DNA of 64,000 nucleotides from an uncultured Acidovorax sp. (GTDB taxonomy: Bacteria; Pseudomonadota; Gammaproteobacteria; Burkholderiales; Burkholderiaceae_C): NCBI GenBank assembly GCA_913774955.1, contig CAJYKV010000004.1:124001-188000 (forward strand). Reading direction: 5' to 3'. A program made the position numbers and the translations under genes. The notes beneath the pieces were generated by a model. It worked only from the letters and a program-made list of their open reading frames with translations, searched no databases and had not been told where the DNA came from. Positions 43,924 through 51,424 of the stretch are shown piece after piece. Position 1 is the first letter of the stretch; every line of letters starts with the position of its first letter.

Positions 43924-45225
43924 CTACACCACACCCGCTGCGCGCAGCCGGGCCACGGCGGCGGCATCCAGCCCCGCCTGTGCCAGCACCTCGTCGGTGT
44001 GCTGTCCCAGGGCCGGCGGCGCGTTGCGCAGCACGGGCGGCGTGGCCGAGAGCCTCAGCGGGCTGGCCACGCCGCGCACGGTGGCGATGCCGTCCTCGCC
44101 CGGGCTGCCGTCGGGCCGGCGCGGCAACTCCACCGCCAGGCCGCGCGCGCGCACCTGCGGGTCGTCGAAGGCCTGGGCGATGCTGTTGATCGGGCCGCAG
44201 GGCACGGCCTTGTCCTCCAGCAGCGCCACCCACTGCGCGGTGGTGCGCGTGCGCGTCACGGCTTCCATGAGCGGCACCAGTTCGGCGCGGTGCTGTACGC
44301 GCAGCGTGTTGGTGGCGAACCGCGCGTCCGTGGCCCACTCCGGCCGGCCGACGGCGGCGCAGAAGCGCGCGAACTGGCCGTCGTTGCCGATGGCCAGCAG
44401 CATGGCGCCGTCGGCCGTGGGGAAGTCCTGGTAGGGCACGAGGCTCGGGTGGCTGTTGCCCTGGCGCCGTGGCGATTCGCCCGTGGCCAGGAAACCTGCC
44501 GCCTGGTTGGCCAGCACCGCCATGCCCACGTCCAGCAGCGCCATGTCGATGTGCTGGCCCTCGCCCGTGCGCTGGCGCACGTGCAGCGCCGCCAGGATGG
44601 CGTTGCTCGCATACAGGCCCGTGAACAGGTCGATCACCGCGACGCCGACGCGCAGCGGCCCGCCGCCCGGCTCGCCGTCGGCCCGGCCGGTGATATCCAT
44701 CAGGCCGGTCATGGCCTGCACCATCAGGTCGTAGCCGGCGCGCGGGGCATAGGGCCCGGTCTGCCCGAAGCCCGTCACCGAGCAGTAGATGAGCCGCGGG
44801 TTCAGCGCCCGCAGGCTTTCGTGGTCGAGGCCGTACTGCTTCAGCCCGCCCACCTTGAAGTTCTCCACCACCACGTCCGCCTCCATCGCCATGGCGCGCA
44901 GCAGCGCCTGGCCTTCCGGATGGGCCATGTCGATGGTGACGGAGCGCTTGTTGCGGTTGCAGGCCGTGAAGTACGCGGCCTGGTCCGTGTCCCGGCCCTC
45001 GGCATCCTTCAGGAAGGGAGGCCCCCACTGGCGCGTGTCGTCGCCGGTGCCGGGGCGCTCCACCTTGACCACGTCCGCCCCCAGGTCCGCCAGCACCTGC
45101 GTGCACCACGGCCCGGCGAGCACGCGAGAGAGATCGAGCACCCGGATGCCGGCGAGCGCGCCTGCCGCCGGAGCGGGGGCGGGCGCGGATGCAGACGGAG
45201 AGGAGCGGAGCGCGGCCGAGTCCAT
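43924..45225 (-). CDS. gcdG: CaiB/BaiF (class III) CoA transferase, probable succinyl-CoA:glutarate CoA-transferase
   Basis: A 433-residue enzyme. Class III landmarks are IRVLDLSRVLAGPWCTQVLADLGADVVKVE at the start, the catalytic Asp in GEGQHIDMALLDVG, and YCSVTGFGQTGPYAPRAGYDLMVQA. The gene is 11 bases downstream of the glutaryl-CoA dehydrogenase gene, the arrangement known in Pseudomonas, where this enzyme activates glutarate using succinyl-CoA. That context, not the sequence alone, gives the substrate. The N-terminal 20 residues are an Ala/Pro/Ser extension; a later start is possible. Confidence 0.85.
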   Translation of the reverse strand: MDSAALRSSPSASAPAPAPAAGALAGIRVLDLSRVLAGPWCTQVLADLGADVVKVERPGTGDDTRQWGPPFLKDAEGRDTDQAAYFTACNRNKRSVTIDMAHPEGQALLRAMAMEADVVVENFKVGGLKQYGLDHESLRALNPRLIYCSVTGFGQTGPYAPRAGYDLMVQAMTGLMDITGRADGEPGGGPLRVGVAVIDLFTGLYASNAILAALHVRQRTGEGQHIDMALLDVGMAVLANQAAGFLATGESPRRQGNSHPSLVPYQDFPTADGAMLLAIGNDGQFARFCAAVGRPEWATDARFATNTLRVQHRAELVPLMEAVTRTRTTAQWVALLEDKAVPCGPINSIAQAFDDPQVRARGLAVELPRRPDGSPGEDGIATVRGVASPLRLSATPPVLRNAPPALGQHTDEVLAQAGLDAAAVARLRAAGVV

Positions 45226-45236
45226 GGCGCCTTCGA

Positions 45237-46436
45237 TCAGTTCGCGAACGCGGCGATGCCCGTCTGGGCGCGGCCCAGGATGAGCGCATGCACGTCGTGC
45301 GTGCCCTCGTAGGTGTTCACCACCTCCAGGTTCACCAGGTGGCGCGCCACGCCGAACTCGTCGCTGATGCCGTTGCCGCCCATCATGTCGCGCGCCATGC
45401 GGGCGATGTCCAGCGCCTTGCCGCAGCTGTTGCGCTTGATGATGGAGGTCGCCTCGACGGCGGCCGTGCCCTCGTCCTTCATGCGGCCCAGGCGCAGGCA
45501 GGCCTGCAGGCCGATCGCGATCTCGGTCTGCATGTCGGCGAGCTTCTTCTGGATGAGCTGGTTGGCGGCGAGCGGCCGGCCGAACTGCTTGCGGTCCAGC
45601 GTGTACTGGCGCGCCGTGTGCCAGCAGAACTCGGCGGCACCCAGGGCACCCCAGGCGATGCCGTAGCGCGCGCTGTTCAGGCAGGTGAACGGGCCCTTCA
45701 GGCCCTGCACTTCGGGGAAGGCGTTCTCTTCGGGCACGAACACGTCGTCCATCACGATCTCGCCGGTGATCGACGCGCGCAGACCCACCTTGCCGTGGAT
45801 GGCCGGCGCCGTGAGGCCCTGCATGCCCTTTTCCAGCACGAAGCCGCGGATCGGGCCGACGGCGCCGGCCTCGCTCACTTCCTTCGCCCAGACGACGAAC
45901 ACGTCGGCGATCGGGCTGTTGGTGATCCACATCTTGCTGCCCTTGAGCTTGTAGCCGCCGGCCGTCTTGTAGGCACGCGTGGCCATGCTGCCGGGGTCGG
46001 AGCCATGGTCGGGCTCGGTCAGGCCGAAGCAGCCGATCCACTCGCCGCTCGCGAGCTTGGGCAGGTACTTCTGCTTCTGCGCCTCGGTGCCGAATTCGAA
46101 GATGGGCACCATCACCAGCGAGCTCTGCACGCTCGCCATCGAACGGTAGCCGGAATCGACGCGTTCGACCTCGCGCGCGATCAGGCCGTAGGCCACGTAG
46201 TTCAGGCCCGGGCCGCCGTACTGCTCGGGGATGGTCGGGCCCAGCAGGCCCAGCTCGCCCATCTCGCGGAAGATGGCCGTATCGGTCTTCTCGTGGCGGA
46301 ACTGCTCCAGCACGCGGGTCGCCAGCCGGTCCTGGCAATAGGCGGCGGCGGCATCACGCACCATGCGTTCGTCGTCGCTGAGTTGCTGGTCGAGAAGGAA
46401 GGGGTCTTCCCAGTGGAAGGCTGCGGGGCGGGCCAT
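45237..46436 (-). CDS. gcdH: Glutaryl-CoA dehydrogenase
   Basis: A 399-residue acyl-CoA dehydrogenase. It oxidises and decarboxylates glutaryl-CoA to crotonyl-CoA, feeding lysine and glutarate breakdown into beta-oxidation. Seen are [17 protein letters not shown] (FAD/substrate contacts), [19 protein letters not shown], and the catalytic Glu377 in [16 protein letters not shown]. The DHGSDPGSM Arg/Ser pattern and TYEGTHD are typical of GcdH. AGGAG precedes the ATG. First gene of a two-gene operon divergent from a LysR regulator. Confidence 0.95.
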   Translation of the reverse strand: MARPAAFHWEDPFLLDQQLSDDERMVRDAAAAYCQDRLATRVLEQFRHEKTDTAIFREMGELGLLGPTIPEQYGGPGLNYVAYGLIAREVERVDSGYRSMASVQSSLVMVPIFEFGTEAQKQKYLPKLASGEWIGCFGLTEPDHGSDPGSMATRAYKTAGGYKLKGSKMWITNSPIADVFVVWAKEVSEAGAVGPIRGFVLEKGMQGLTAPAIHGKVGLRASITGEIVMDDVFVPEENAFPEVQGLKGPFTCLNSARYGIAWGALGAAEFCWHTARQYTLDRKQFGRPLAANQLIQKKLADMQTEIAIGLQACLRLGRMKDEGTAAVEATSIIKRNSCGKALDIARMARDMMGGNGISDEFGVARHLVNLEVVNTYEGTHDVHALILGRAQTGIAAFAN

Positions 46437-46484
46437 GGTGTCTCCTGACGGAATGCCGGGGGGGCGGATCGATGGAATGAATGG

Positions 46485-46499
46485 GTGCATTTCATGCAC
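46485..46499. promoter_or_regulatory. Inverted repeat GTGCAT-TTC-ATGCAC, candidate LysR operator
   Basis: A perfect 6-base inverted repeat with a 3-base centre, containing the T-N11-A pattern used by LysR regulators. It is in the 157-base divergent region, 49 bases upstream of gcdH. Confidence 0.45.
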
Positions 46500-46552
46500 G
46501 CATGGCACATCCTAGGCCCAAGGTTCTCCATCGGGCAAGCGAGGATGTCGCA

Positions 46553-46572
46553 TCCAGAAATGAGGTTCTGGA
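46553..46572. promoter_or_regulatory. Inverted repeat TCCAGAA-N6-TTCTGGA, candidate operator
   Basis: A perfect 7-base inverted repeat with a 6-base spacer ending 21 bases before the LysR start. The position fits an autoregulatory site. Confidence 0.5.
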
Positions 46573-46593
46573 ATATCTGTGTAGCATCGCGAC

Positions 46594-47493
46594 ATGCGCC
46601 GCACCCTGCCGTCCACCCAGGCCCTGGCCTGTTTCGAATCCGCCGCCCGCCACGAGAGCTACACCCGCGCGGCGCAGGAACTGTTCCTCACGCAGAGCGC
46701 GGTGTCGCGCCAGATCATGGCGCTGGAGGAGTTCCTCGGCGTGGCGCTGTTCCGCCGCACCCGCCACGGCGTGGCGCTCACGCCCGCCGGCACGCACTAC
46801 GCGGCGCAGGTGGCGCGCTGGCTCGAAGGCCTGGAGCGCGACACGCTCGACGTCATGGCCCACCAGGGGCAGGGCGGCTCGATCCGCCTCGCGGCCGTGC
46901 CGACCTTCGCGACGCGCTGGCTGGTGCCGCGCCTGCCGCAACTGGCCGCCCGCCATCCCGACATCGTGGTGCACATCGAGACCCAGGTGCGCCCCTTTCT
47001 TTTCGCCGATGCCGGCTTCGATGCGGCACTCTACGCCGGCACGCCCGAGCAGGTGGCCAACTGGCCCGGCACCCAGGCGCGCTGGCTGCTGCAGGAGGAC
47101 GTGGCGCCCGTCTGCAGCCCGGCCCTGCTGCCGGAAGGCCGGCCGCTGGCACCCGAGGCCCTGGCCGCGCTGCCGCTGCTGCAGCAGACCACCCGCCCGC
47201 TGGCGTGGCGCCAGTGGTTCGAATCCATGGGCGTGCACGCGCCCCAGCATGCGCTCGACGGCCCGCGGTATGAGTTGTTCTCGATGTCGGCCGTGGCCGC
47301 CGCGCACGGGCTGGGGGTGGCGCTGGTGCCGCTGATGCTGATCGAACCCGAGCGGGCGCGCGGCGAACTCGTTCCCGCCTGCGACGTTCCGCCGCGGGGA
47401 GGGCGCGGCTACTACCTCGTCACCCCGGCACAGCCCCAGCCGCCGGTCGTCGAGGCATTCACTGCCTGGTTGCAGGACATGGCCGCGACTTGA
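46594..47493 (+). CDS. gcdR: LysR-type regulator of the glutarate operon (GcvA/GcdR-like)
   Basis: A 299-residue regulator. The winged helix at 1-65 has FESAARHESYTRAAQELFLTQSAVSRQIMALEEFLGVALFRRT, and the effector domain starts IRLAAVPTFATRWLVPRLP, a GcvA-type sequence. It is divergent from gcdH, as GcdR is in Pseudomonas, where glutarate is the inducer. Two inverted repeats between the genes are likely operators. No clear ribosome-binding site is seen at ATG 46594; the name rests on gene order. Confidence 0.87.
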   Translation: MRRTLPSTQALACFESAARHESYTRAAQELFLTQSAVSRQIMALEEFLGVALFRRTRHGVALTPAGTHYAAQVARWLEGLERDTLDVMAHQGQGGSIRLAAVPTFATRWLVPRLPQLAARHPDIVVHIETQVRPFLFADAGFDAALYAGTPEQVANWPGTQARWLLQEDVAPVCSPALLPEGRPLAPEALAALPLLQQTTRPLAWRQWFESMGVHAPQHALDGPRYELFSMSAVAAAHGLGVALVPLMLIEPERARGELVPACDVPPRGGRGYYLVTPAQPQPPVVEAFTAWLQDMAAT

Positions 47494-47647
47494 GCGCTGC
47501 GGCATACCGTCCGGTTGCGCGCACCGTGCGCGCGGGCTAGGCTGTGCTGGCCTGTTGTCGAGTCTCCCGCGCAGCCCGCGGAGCGGCCCGGCCGAGGCGT
47601 TTTGGCCTTTTCTGCTTTCTGCCCATCGTCACAAGGAGTACCGGCAC

Positions 47648-47878
47648 ATGCAAAACAACACGAGCGGCATCTACCACACCCCCTATTTCGACCCGACGGT
47701 CGATGAACTCGAAACCCTCAAGCAACTGGAGATGGGCCGCGCCATCAGCGTGCCCGAAGCCCTGCGCCACCATCTGTCGGGCCGCCTGTACGAGCGGGGC
47801 TACATCACCAAGAACGCCGGCGGCGACCTCGCCATCACCGACAGCGGCCGGGCGCTGATCCGCCGCCAGGACGCGTGA
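47648..47878 (+). CDS. Small hypothetical protein with winged-helix-like C-terminus
   Basis: A 76-residue protein with a good AGGAG site ten bases before ATG 47648. The C-terminal half (HHLSGRLYERGYITKNAGGDLAITDSGRALIRRQ) looks like the second half of a winged helix: recognition-helix-like stretch, then a beta wing and a closing helix. The N-terminal half is acidic. No family can be named. Possibly a small DNA-binding or accessory protein. Confidence 0.65.
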   Translation: MQNNTSGIYHTPYFDPTVDELETLKQLEMGRAISVPEALRHHLSGRLYERGYITKNAGGDLAITDSGRALIRRQDA

Positions 47879-48250
47879 CGCCGTGACGCGAGCAGGACCG
47901 GCTCGTGGCCGGCCGGTCCGGACGTGGGGCACCCTCCCGTCAAAACCCTCCGACGGCGATACCGCCCTCGTCCTACACCACGGAATTCGTCCATTCCATA
48001 CAGTCGTGGCTGTGCCTTGCAAGAGACGGGAATTGGTCCCCTCCTCGAGCAAGGTGCCCCGATCAAGCGAAAACGGCCATGCCCTGGAACCGGGGGCTAG
48101 CGGTCCGGCAGCCTGAAGTGGCAAGGATGTCCCTGTCATACGGCATCGAACCGCACGGAGATGCCGGGCGCGGCTTTTGCCCCCGACACCACCGTCCATC
48201 CCCCCGGAACAGCTGGCCGGTGTTCCACTTCCTGTTGACGGACGAACATC
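47879..48250. other. Gene-poor stretch before the small-ORF cluster
   Basis: 372 bases. Open frames crossing it give peptides without starts, ribosome sites or recognisable composition. A short inverted repeat GGAAT-N6-ATTCC lies at 47982-47997. A TTGACG hexamer at 48235-48240 could be a -35 but has no -10 at the right distance. A small RNA or leader cannot be excluded. Confidence 0.4.
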
Positions 48251-48343
48251 ATGAAAGAAACCCTCACTGTCGTGGCCGGCTTCGTGCTCTTCTCCAGCCT
48301 GGGGATCGCCTACTTCGCCGCGTCCTATATGAGCGGGCTCTGA
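48251..48343 (+). CDS. 30-residue single-span membrane peptide (putative)
   Basis: The frame encodes MKETLTVVAGFVLFSSLGIA and ten further residues ending in YMSGL. After two charged residues it forms one membrane helix. The length, KE head and short polar tail are like small membrane proteins that modify larger complexes. The ribosome-binding site is weak, so it is a prediction. It lies between the winged-helix-like gene and three further tiny ORFs on the same strand. Confidence 0.4.
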   Translation: MKETLTVVAGFVLFSSLGIAYFAASYMSGL

Positions 48344-48421
48344 TCGGGTCTTCCTATATTGCACCCCGGCCCACCCACATACCCACCGGCGCCGCGGTCT
48401 CCAAACTCTCCCGCCTGAACC

Positions 48422-48523
48422 ATGCACTGCCTTCACCGCGACCCCGCCGACAAAAGCGACCAGCCCGTGGAGCCGGACGTGCCCGGTCAGCTGCCCGAAC
48501 CGGCGGACCAGCCGCCCCATTGA
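48422..48523 (+). CDS. 33-residue Pro/Asp-rich peptide (putative)
   Basis: ATG 48422 to TGA 48523 encodes a hydrophilic peptide beginning MHCLHRDPADKSDQPVE and rich in Pro, Asp and Gln. It ends 14 bases before the next start, in whose leader it lies. No strong ribosome site is visible. It could be a leader peptide or a chance frame. Confidence 0.25.
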   Translation: MHCLHRDPADKSDQPVEPDVPGQLPEPADQPPH

Positions 48524-48537
48524 CGAAGGACACCCAG

Positions 48538-48768
48538 ATGCTCTCCCGCGTTCAAAGTTCAGGCACCGCGACGCAGCAGCAGGTCGAGGCCGCGGAAAAG
48601 CGGGTAGGCGAGGTGCTGGAGCAGCTGGAAGACGCCACCCACGGCGAGGTGAGCAAGATCGCGCTGGAGGACGTGGTGGACACCAATCCGCGCACCGGCC
48701 GGCCCGAGGTGCAGAAGCAGGTGGACATCACGGTGCAGACCAAGCCTGAGCGGAAGTGGGTGCGCTGA
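48538..48768 (+). CDS. 76-residue hypothetical soluble protein
   Basis: Starts at ATG 48538 with AAGGA seven bases upstream. An N-terminal amphipathic helix rich in Gln/Glu/Ala (QQQVEAAEKRVGEVLEQLED) is followed by a Val/Asp strand-like region and a basic end (KPERKWVR). Not recognised. It sits in the small-ORF run 22 bases before a two-span membrane protein gene. Confidence 0.55.
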   Translation: MLSRVQSSGTATQQQVEAAEKRVGEVLEQLEDATHGEVSKIALEDVVDTNPRTGRPEVQKQVDITVQTKPERKWVR

Positions 48769-48790
48769 GACTCGGCAATACAATCTCCGG

Positions 48791-48985
48791 GTGGCATCGA
48801 AGTACACCAAAGAGCAGAAAGAAGGGCTGGCGCGCTTCATCGACACCATCGCAGCGTCGTCGTTCATCGGCGGGGTGGTGGGGCTGACTGGCCATAGCCC
48901 CCTGAGCATCTGGGAGGTGATCACTCTTTTTGCCACCTGTCCTATACTTCTGCTACTGTCCTGGAGATTGAGGAAGCCATCATGA
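48791..48985 (+). CDS. 64-residue two-span membrane protein (GTG start)
   Basis: VASKYTKEQKEGLARFID is a charged, amphipathic start. It is followed by two hydrophobic segments (TIAASSFIGGVVGLTG and VITLFATCPILLLLSW) and a basic end RLRKPS, so both ends probably face the cytoplasm. A TACAAT hexamer (48779-48784) lies seven bases before the GTG, which would make the mRNA nearly leaderless if it is a promoter. The stop shares ATGA with a 23-residue membrane peptide. Base composition is AT-richer than in neighbours. Function unknown. Confidence 0.55.
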   Translation: MASKYTKEQKEGLARFIDTIAASSFIGGVVGLTGHSPLSIWEVITLFATCPILLLLSWRLRKPS

Positions 48986-49053
48986 TCATCACTGCACTCA
49001 TCGTTTTCGTGATTGCCGCTGCTGGCGTGACCTGGTACGTCACCAGCCATTGA
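48982..49053 (+). CDS. 23-residue membrane peptide overlapping the upstream gene
   Basis: Encodes MIITALIVFVIAAAGVTWYV plus TSH, essentially one membrane helix with aromatic residues at its outer end. The ATGA overlap with the two-span protein gene argues for coupled translation and against chance. A TTCG-loop terminator begins 29 bases after its stop, so it is the last gene of the run. Possible roles are a small subunit of the two-span protein or a type I toxin-like peptide; neither is demonstrated. Confidence 0.5.
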   Translation: MIITALIVFVIAAAGVTWYVTSH

Positions 49054-49081
49054 GCGCGAGGCAGTTTTGGCGGCAGAACGT

Positions 49082-49111
49082 GGGGCACTTCGGTGCCCCT
49101 TGTCGTTTCTT
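49082..49111 (+). terminator. Intrinsic terminator closing the small-ORF cluster
   Basis: Perfect 7-base stem GGGGCAC / GTGCCCC closed by a TTCG tetraloop (49082-49099), followed by the T-rich TTGTCGTTTCTT. Confidence 0.85.
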
Positions 49112-49133
49112 GGAGCCTGGGTTGCAGTCAGGC

Positions 49134-49152
49134 GCGCCATGAAACATGGCGC
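49134..49152. repeat. Perfect 8-base inverted repeat, GCGCCATG / CATGGCGC
   Basis: Two perfect 8-base arms around an AAA centre, without a T-tract. It lies in the 178 bases between the terminator and tRNA-Leu, which hold no gene I can support. Confidence 0.5.
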
Positions 49153-49273
49153 AATGCGCAAAGAGCGTGAACTCGGCGCTATGAGGGACGCCCGGTGGGA
49201 GCACGCAGGAGAGCCATCGTGCAGGTATGGGCGATGGTCAATGCAAGCAGTCCGGCGCGGGGATCTGCCCAAA

Positions 49274-49292
49274 CCATGCCAAAGAGGCATGG
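49274..49292 (-). terminator. Hairpin overlapping the CCA end of tRNA-Leu
   Basis: On the minus strand CCATGCC-TCTTT-GGCATGG is a perfect 7-base stem whose first three bases are the encoded CCA of the tRNA, followed by TTT. It may end tRNA transcription. Confidence 0.45.
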
Positions 49293-49374
49293 TGCCCGGG
49301 GCCGGAATCGAACCGGCACGCCTTGCGGCGGGGGATTTTGAGTCCCCTGCGTCTACCAATTTCACCACCCGGGC
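49290..49374 (-). tRNA. tRNA-Leu (anticodon CAA)
   Basis: An 85-base class II tRNA read on the minus strand. The acceptor stem GCCCGGG pairs with CCCGGGC, followed by A and an encoded CCA. The anticodon loop is CTCAAAA between GGGGA and TCCCC, giving CAA (reads UUG). A long variable arm CGCCGCAAGGCG and T arm with GGTTCGATTCC are present. It decodes a rare codon in such a GC-rich genome. A CATAAT -10-like sequence lies upstream on the minus strand. Confidence 0.97.
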
Positions 49375-49417
49375 GACGCGAAGAAGGAAGCCGCGGATTA
49401 TGGCACAGTAGGGGGCT

Positions 49418-50338
49418 ATGGCTACCACCTCCGCTCCCACGTACCCCACCATCGAAGACGCGATCGGCCGCACGCCGCTGGTCGCCCTGCAGCGCATCGG
49501 CGCGCAGGAGAACGCCGAGCGCGGCACGGTCGTGCTGGGCAAGCTGGAGGGCAACAACCCGGCCGGCTCCGTGAAGGACCGGCCCGCGCTGTCGATGATC
49601 CGGCGCGCGGAAGAGCGCGGGGAGATCAAGCCGGGCGATACGCTGATCGAGGCAACGTCGGGCAACACCGGCATCGCGCTGGCGATGGCGGCGGCGATCA
49701 AGGGCTACCGCATGGTGCTGGTGATGCCCGAAGACCTGTCGGTGGAGCGCGCCCAGACGATGAAGGCGTTCGGCGCGGAGCTGATCCTCACGCCCAAGAG
49801 CGGCGGCATGGAATACGCGCGCGATCTGGCGGAGACCATGGTGCGGCAGGGCAAGGGCGTGGTGCTCGACCAGTTCGCCAACCCGGACAACCCGCGCATC
49901 CACTACGAGACCACGGGCCCCGAGCTGTGGGAGCAGACGGGCGGGCGCATCACGCATTTCGTGAGCGCCATGGGAACCACGGGCACGATCACGGGCGTGT
50001 CGCGCTTCCTCAAGGAAAAGAACCCCGCGATCCAGATCATCGGCGCGCAGCCGAAAGAGGGCTCGCGCATTCCGGGCATCCGCAAGTGGCCGCAGGAATA
50101 CCTGCCCAAGATCTACGATCCGCGCGCGGTGGACGAGACGATCAACGTCGGCCAGGACGATGCCGAGGACATGTGCCGGCGCCTCGCGCGGGAGGAGGGC
50201 ATCTTCGCCGGCATTTCCGCCGCGGGCGCGTGCTGGGCCGCGCAGGAGATCGCCAGGCGCGAGCGCGATGCGACGATCGTGTTCGTGGTGTGCGACCGCG
50301 GCGATCGCTACCTCTCCACGGGCGTGTTCCCCGCCTGA
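49418..50338 (+). CDS. cysM: Cysteine synthase B
   Basis: A 306-residue PLP enzyme making cysteine (or S-sulfocysteine) from O-acetylserine. The PLP lysine is K53 in NPAGSVKDRPA, the phosphate-binding loop is TSGNTGIALA near 84, and the end has VVCDRGDRYLSTGVF. The Arg in CDRGDRYLS and the short C-terminus are marks of CysM as against CysK, and allow larger substrates such as thiosulfate. A GGGGG run precedes the ATG. Followed on the same strand by NUDIX and TusA-like genes. Confidence 0.95.
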   Translation: MATTSAPTYPTIEDAIGRTPLVALQRIGAQENAERGTVVLGKLEGNNPAGSVKDRPALSMIRRAEERGEIKPGDTLIEATSGNTGIALAMAAAIKGYRMVLVMPEDLSVERAQTMKAFGAELILTPKSGGMEYARDLAETMVRQGKGVVLDQFANPDNPRIHYETTGPELWEQTGGRITHFVSAMGTTGTITGVSRFLKEKNPAIQIIGAQPKEGSRIPGIRKWPQEYLPKIYDPRAVDETINVGQDDAEDMCRRLAREEGIFAGISAAGACWAAQEIARRERDATIVFVVCDRGDRYLSTGVFPA

Positions 50339-50380
50339 CGCAGGCCTGAAGCCTCGACACGCGCCAGGTCCCACCACTCC

Positions 50381-51013
50381 ATGAACGCCGAACCCCGCTT
50401 TTGCCCGCAGTGCGCCACGCCGCTGGCCTGGGTGACGGCGCTGGAGGATGGCGGCGAGCGGCAGCGCCTGCGCTGCCCGGCCTGCGGCTGGACGCACTGG
50501 AACAATCCCACGCCGGTGCTGGCCGCGGTGGTAGAGCTGGACGGACGCGTGCTGCTGGCACGCAATGCCGCATGGGAGCACAAGGCGTTTGCGCTCATCA
50601 CCGGCTTCATGGAGGCCGGCGAGACACCGCAGGAAGGCATCGTGCGCGAGGTGAAGGAAGAAACCGACCTCGACGTGAGCGCACTGTCGCTGATCGGGGT
50701 GTACGACTTCCAGCGCATGAACCAGGTCATCGTGGCCTACCATGCGGTGGCGCACGGCACGGTGCGGCTCTCGCCCGAGCTGGTCGACTACCGCCTGATC
50801 GTGCCGCAGGACCTGCGCTGCTGGCCCTCCGGCACGGGCCAGGCGCTGGCGGACTGGCTGCGCGGCCGCGGTATCGAGCCCACTTTCATGGAATGGCCGG
50901 GCCAGCGCAGCGAGTCGACCGCGACTGCGCCTGCGCCTGCGCCGATCACTCCGGTGGCAGCAGATGCCGCCTCCAACCCGGCGGCAGGCGTGGCGCGGCC
51001 CGGGCCGCTCTAG
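50381..51013 (+). CDS. NUDIX hydrolase with N-terminal zinc ribbon
   Basis: A 210-residue enzyme. Cys8-X2-Cys11 and Cys32-X2-Cys35 form a zinc ribbon like that of NudC. The NUDIX box GFMEAGETPQEGIVREVKEETDL matches GX5EX7REVXEE, but the Gly after EEX is replaced by Asp. The C-terminal 45 residues are Ala/Pro-rich and probably disordered. It hydrolyses a nucleoside-diphosphate-X compound such as NADH or ADP-ribose. It lies 42 bases after cysM and just before a TusA-like gene. Confidence 0.88.
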   Translation: MNAEPRFCPQCATPLAWVTALEDGGERQRLRCPACGWTHWNNPTPVLAAVVELDGRVLLARNAAWEHKAFALITGFMEAGETPQEGIVREVKEETDLDVSALSLIGVYDFQRMNQVIVAYHAVAHGTVRLSPELVDYRLIVPQDLRCWPSGTGQALADWLRGRGIEPTFMEWPGQRSESTATAPAPAPITPVAADAASNPAAGVARPGPL

Positions 51014-51047
51014 AATTCTTTCTCTCTTCGCCAGGAAGCCGACGACG

Positions 51048-51275
51048 ATGCACATCCACAAGGAAATCGACACCCGGGGGCTGAATTGCCCTCTGCCCAT
51101 CCTGAAGGCCAAGAAGGCGCTCGCGTCGATGGCCAGTGGCGAGGTGCTGAAGGTGGTGTCCACCGACAACGGCTCGCTGCGCGACTTCCAGGCGTTCGCC
51201 AAGCAGACCGGCAATGAACTGCTGGACCAGAGCACCGCGGGCGAGGAGTACACGCACGTGCTGCGGCGGCGCTGA
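51048..51275 (+). CDS. TusA-family sulfurtransferase
   Basis: A 75-residue protein. The CPxP motif, C14-P-L-P in LDTRGLNCPLP-like context (IDTRGLNCPLPILKAKKAL), carries persulfide sulfur. The fold is a small alpha/beta with the Asn/Ser-rich STDNGSLRDFQAFAKQTG. Its partner could be tRNA thiolation, molybdenum cofactor or sulfur oxidation; proximity to cysM suggests sulfur relay, but that is inference. AGGAAG site upstream of ATG 51048; an intrinsic terminator follows. Confidence 0.92.
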   Translation: MHIHKEIDTRGLNCPLPILKAKKALASMASGEVLKVVSTDNGSLRDFQAFAKQTGNELLDQSTAGEEYTHVLRRR

Positions 51276-51362
51276 ACGCGCGCGTGCCGGCGGCGCTGGT
51301 ACCCGAGAGGTCCACGAGACCCGCTGGCGAAGAGGGCTCTGCGGCAAGGCGACGCGGCTGGC

Positions 51363-51391
51363 AAAAAAGGCGCTCCAGGGAGCGCCTTTTT
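51363..51391 (+). terminator. Bidirectional terminator between tusA-like gene and galU
   Basis: GGCGCTC-CAGG-GAGCGCC stem-loop (51369-51386) flanked by six A residues on the left and five T on the right, so it ends transcripts from both convergent genes. Confidence 0.9.
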
Positions 51392-51424
51392 GCGATGGCA
51401 GCAGGAGCTGCCGTAGGCCGCGGC

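Noticed and set aside
47905-48768. Long frame through the gene-poor stretch into the 76-residue ORF
   Set aside because: Its N-terminal part lacks protein-like composition and a ribosome site; ATG 48538 with AAGGA is a better start.
49290-49374. tRNA-Leu 3' end as an integration (att) site
   Set aside because: I found no repeated copy of the tRNA 3' end and no integrase gene in the window, so there is no evidence of an element using it.
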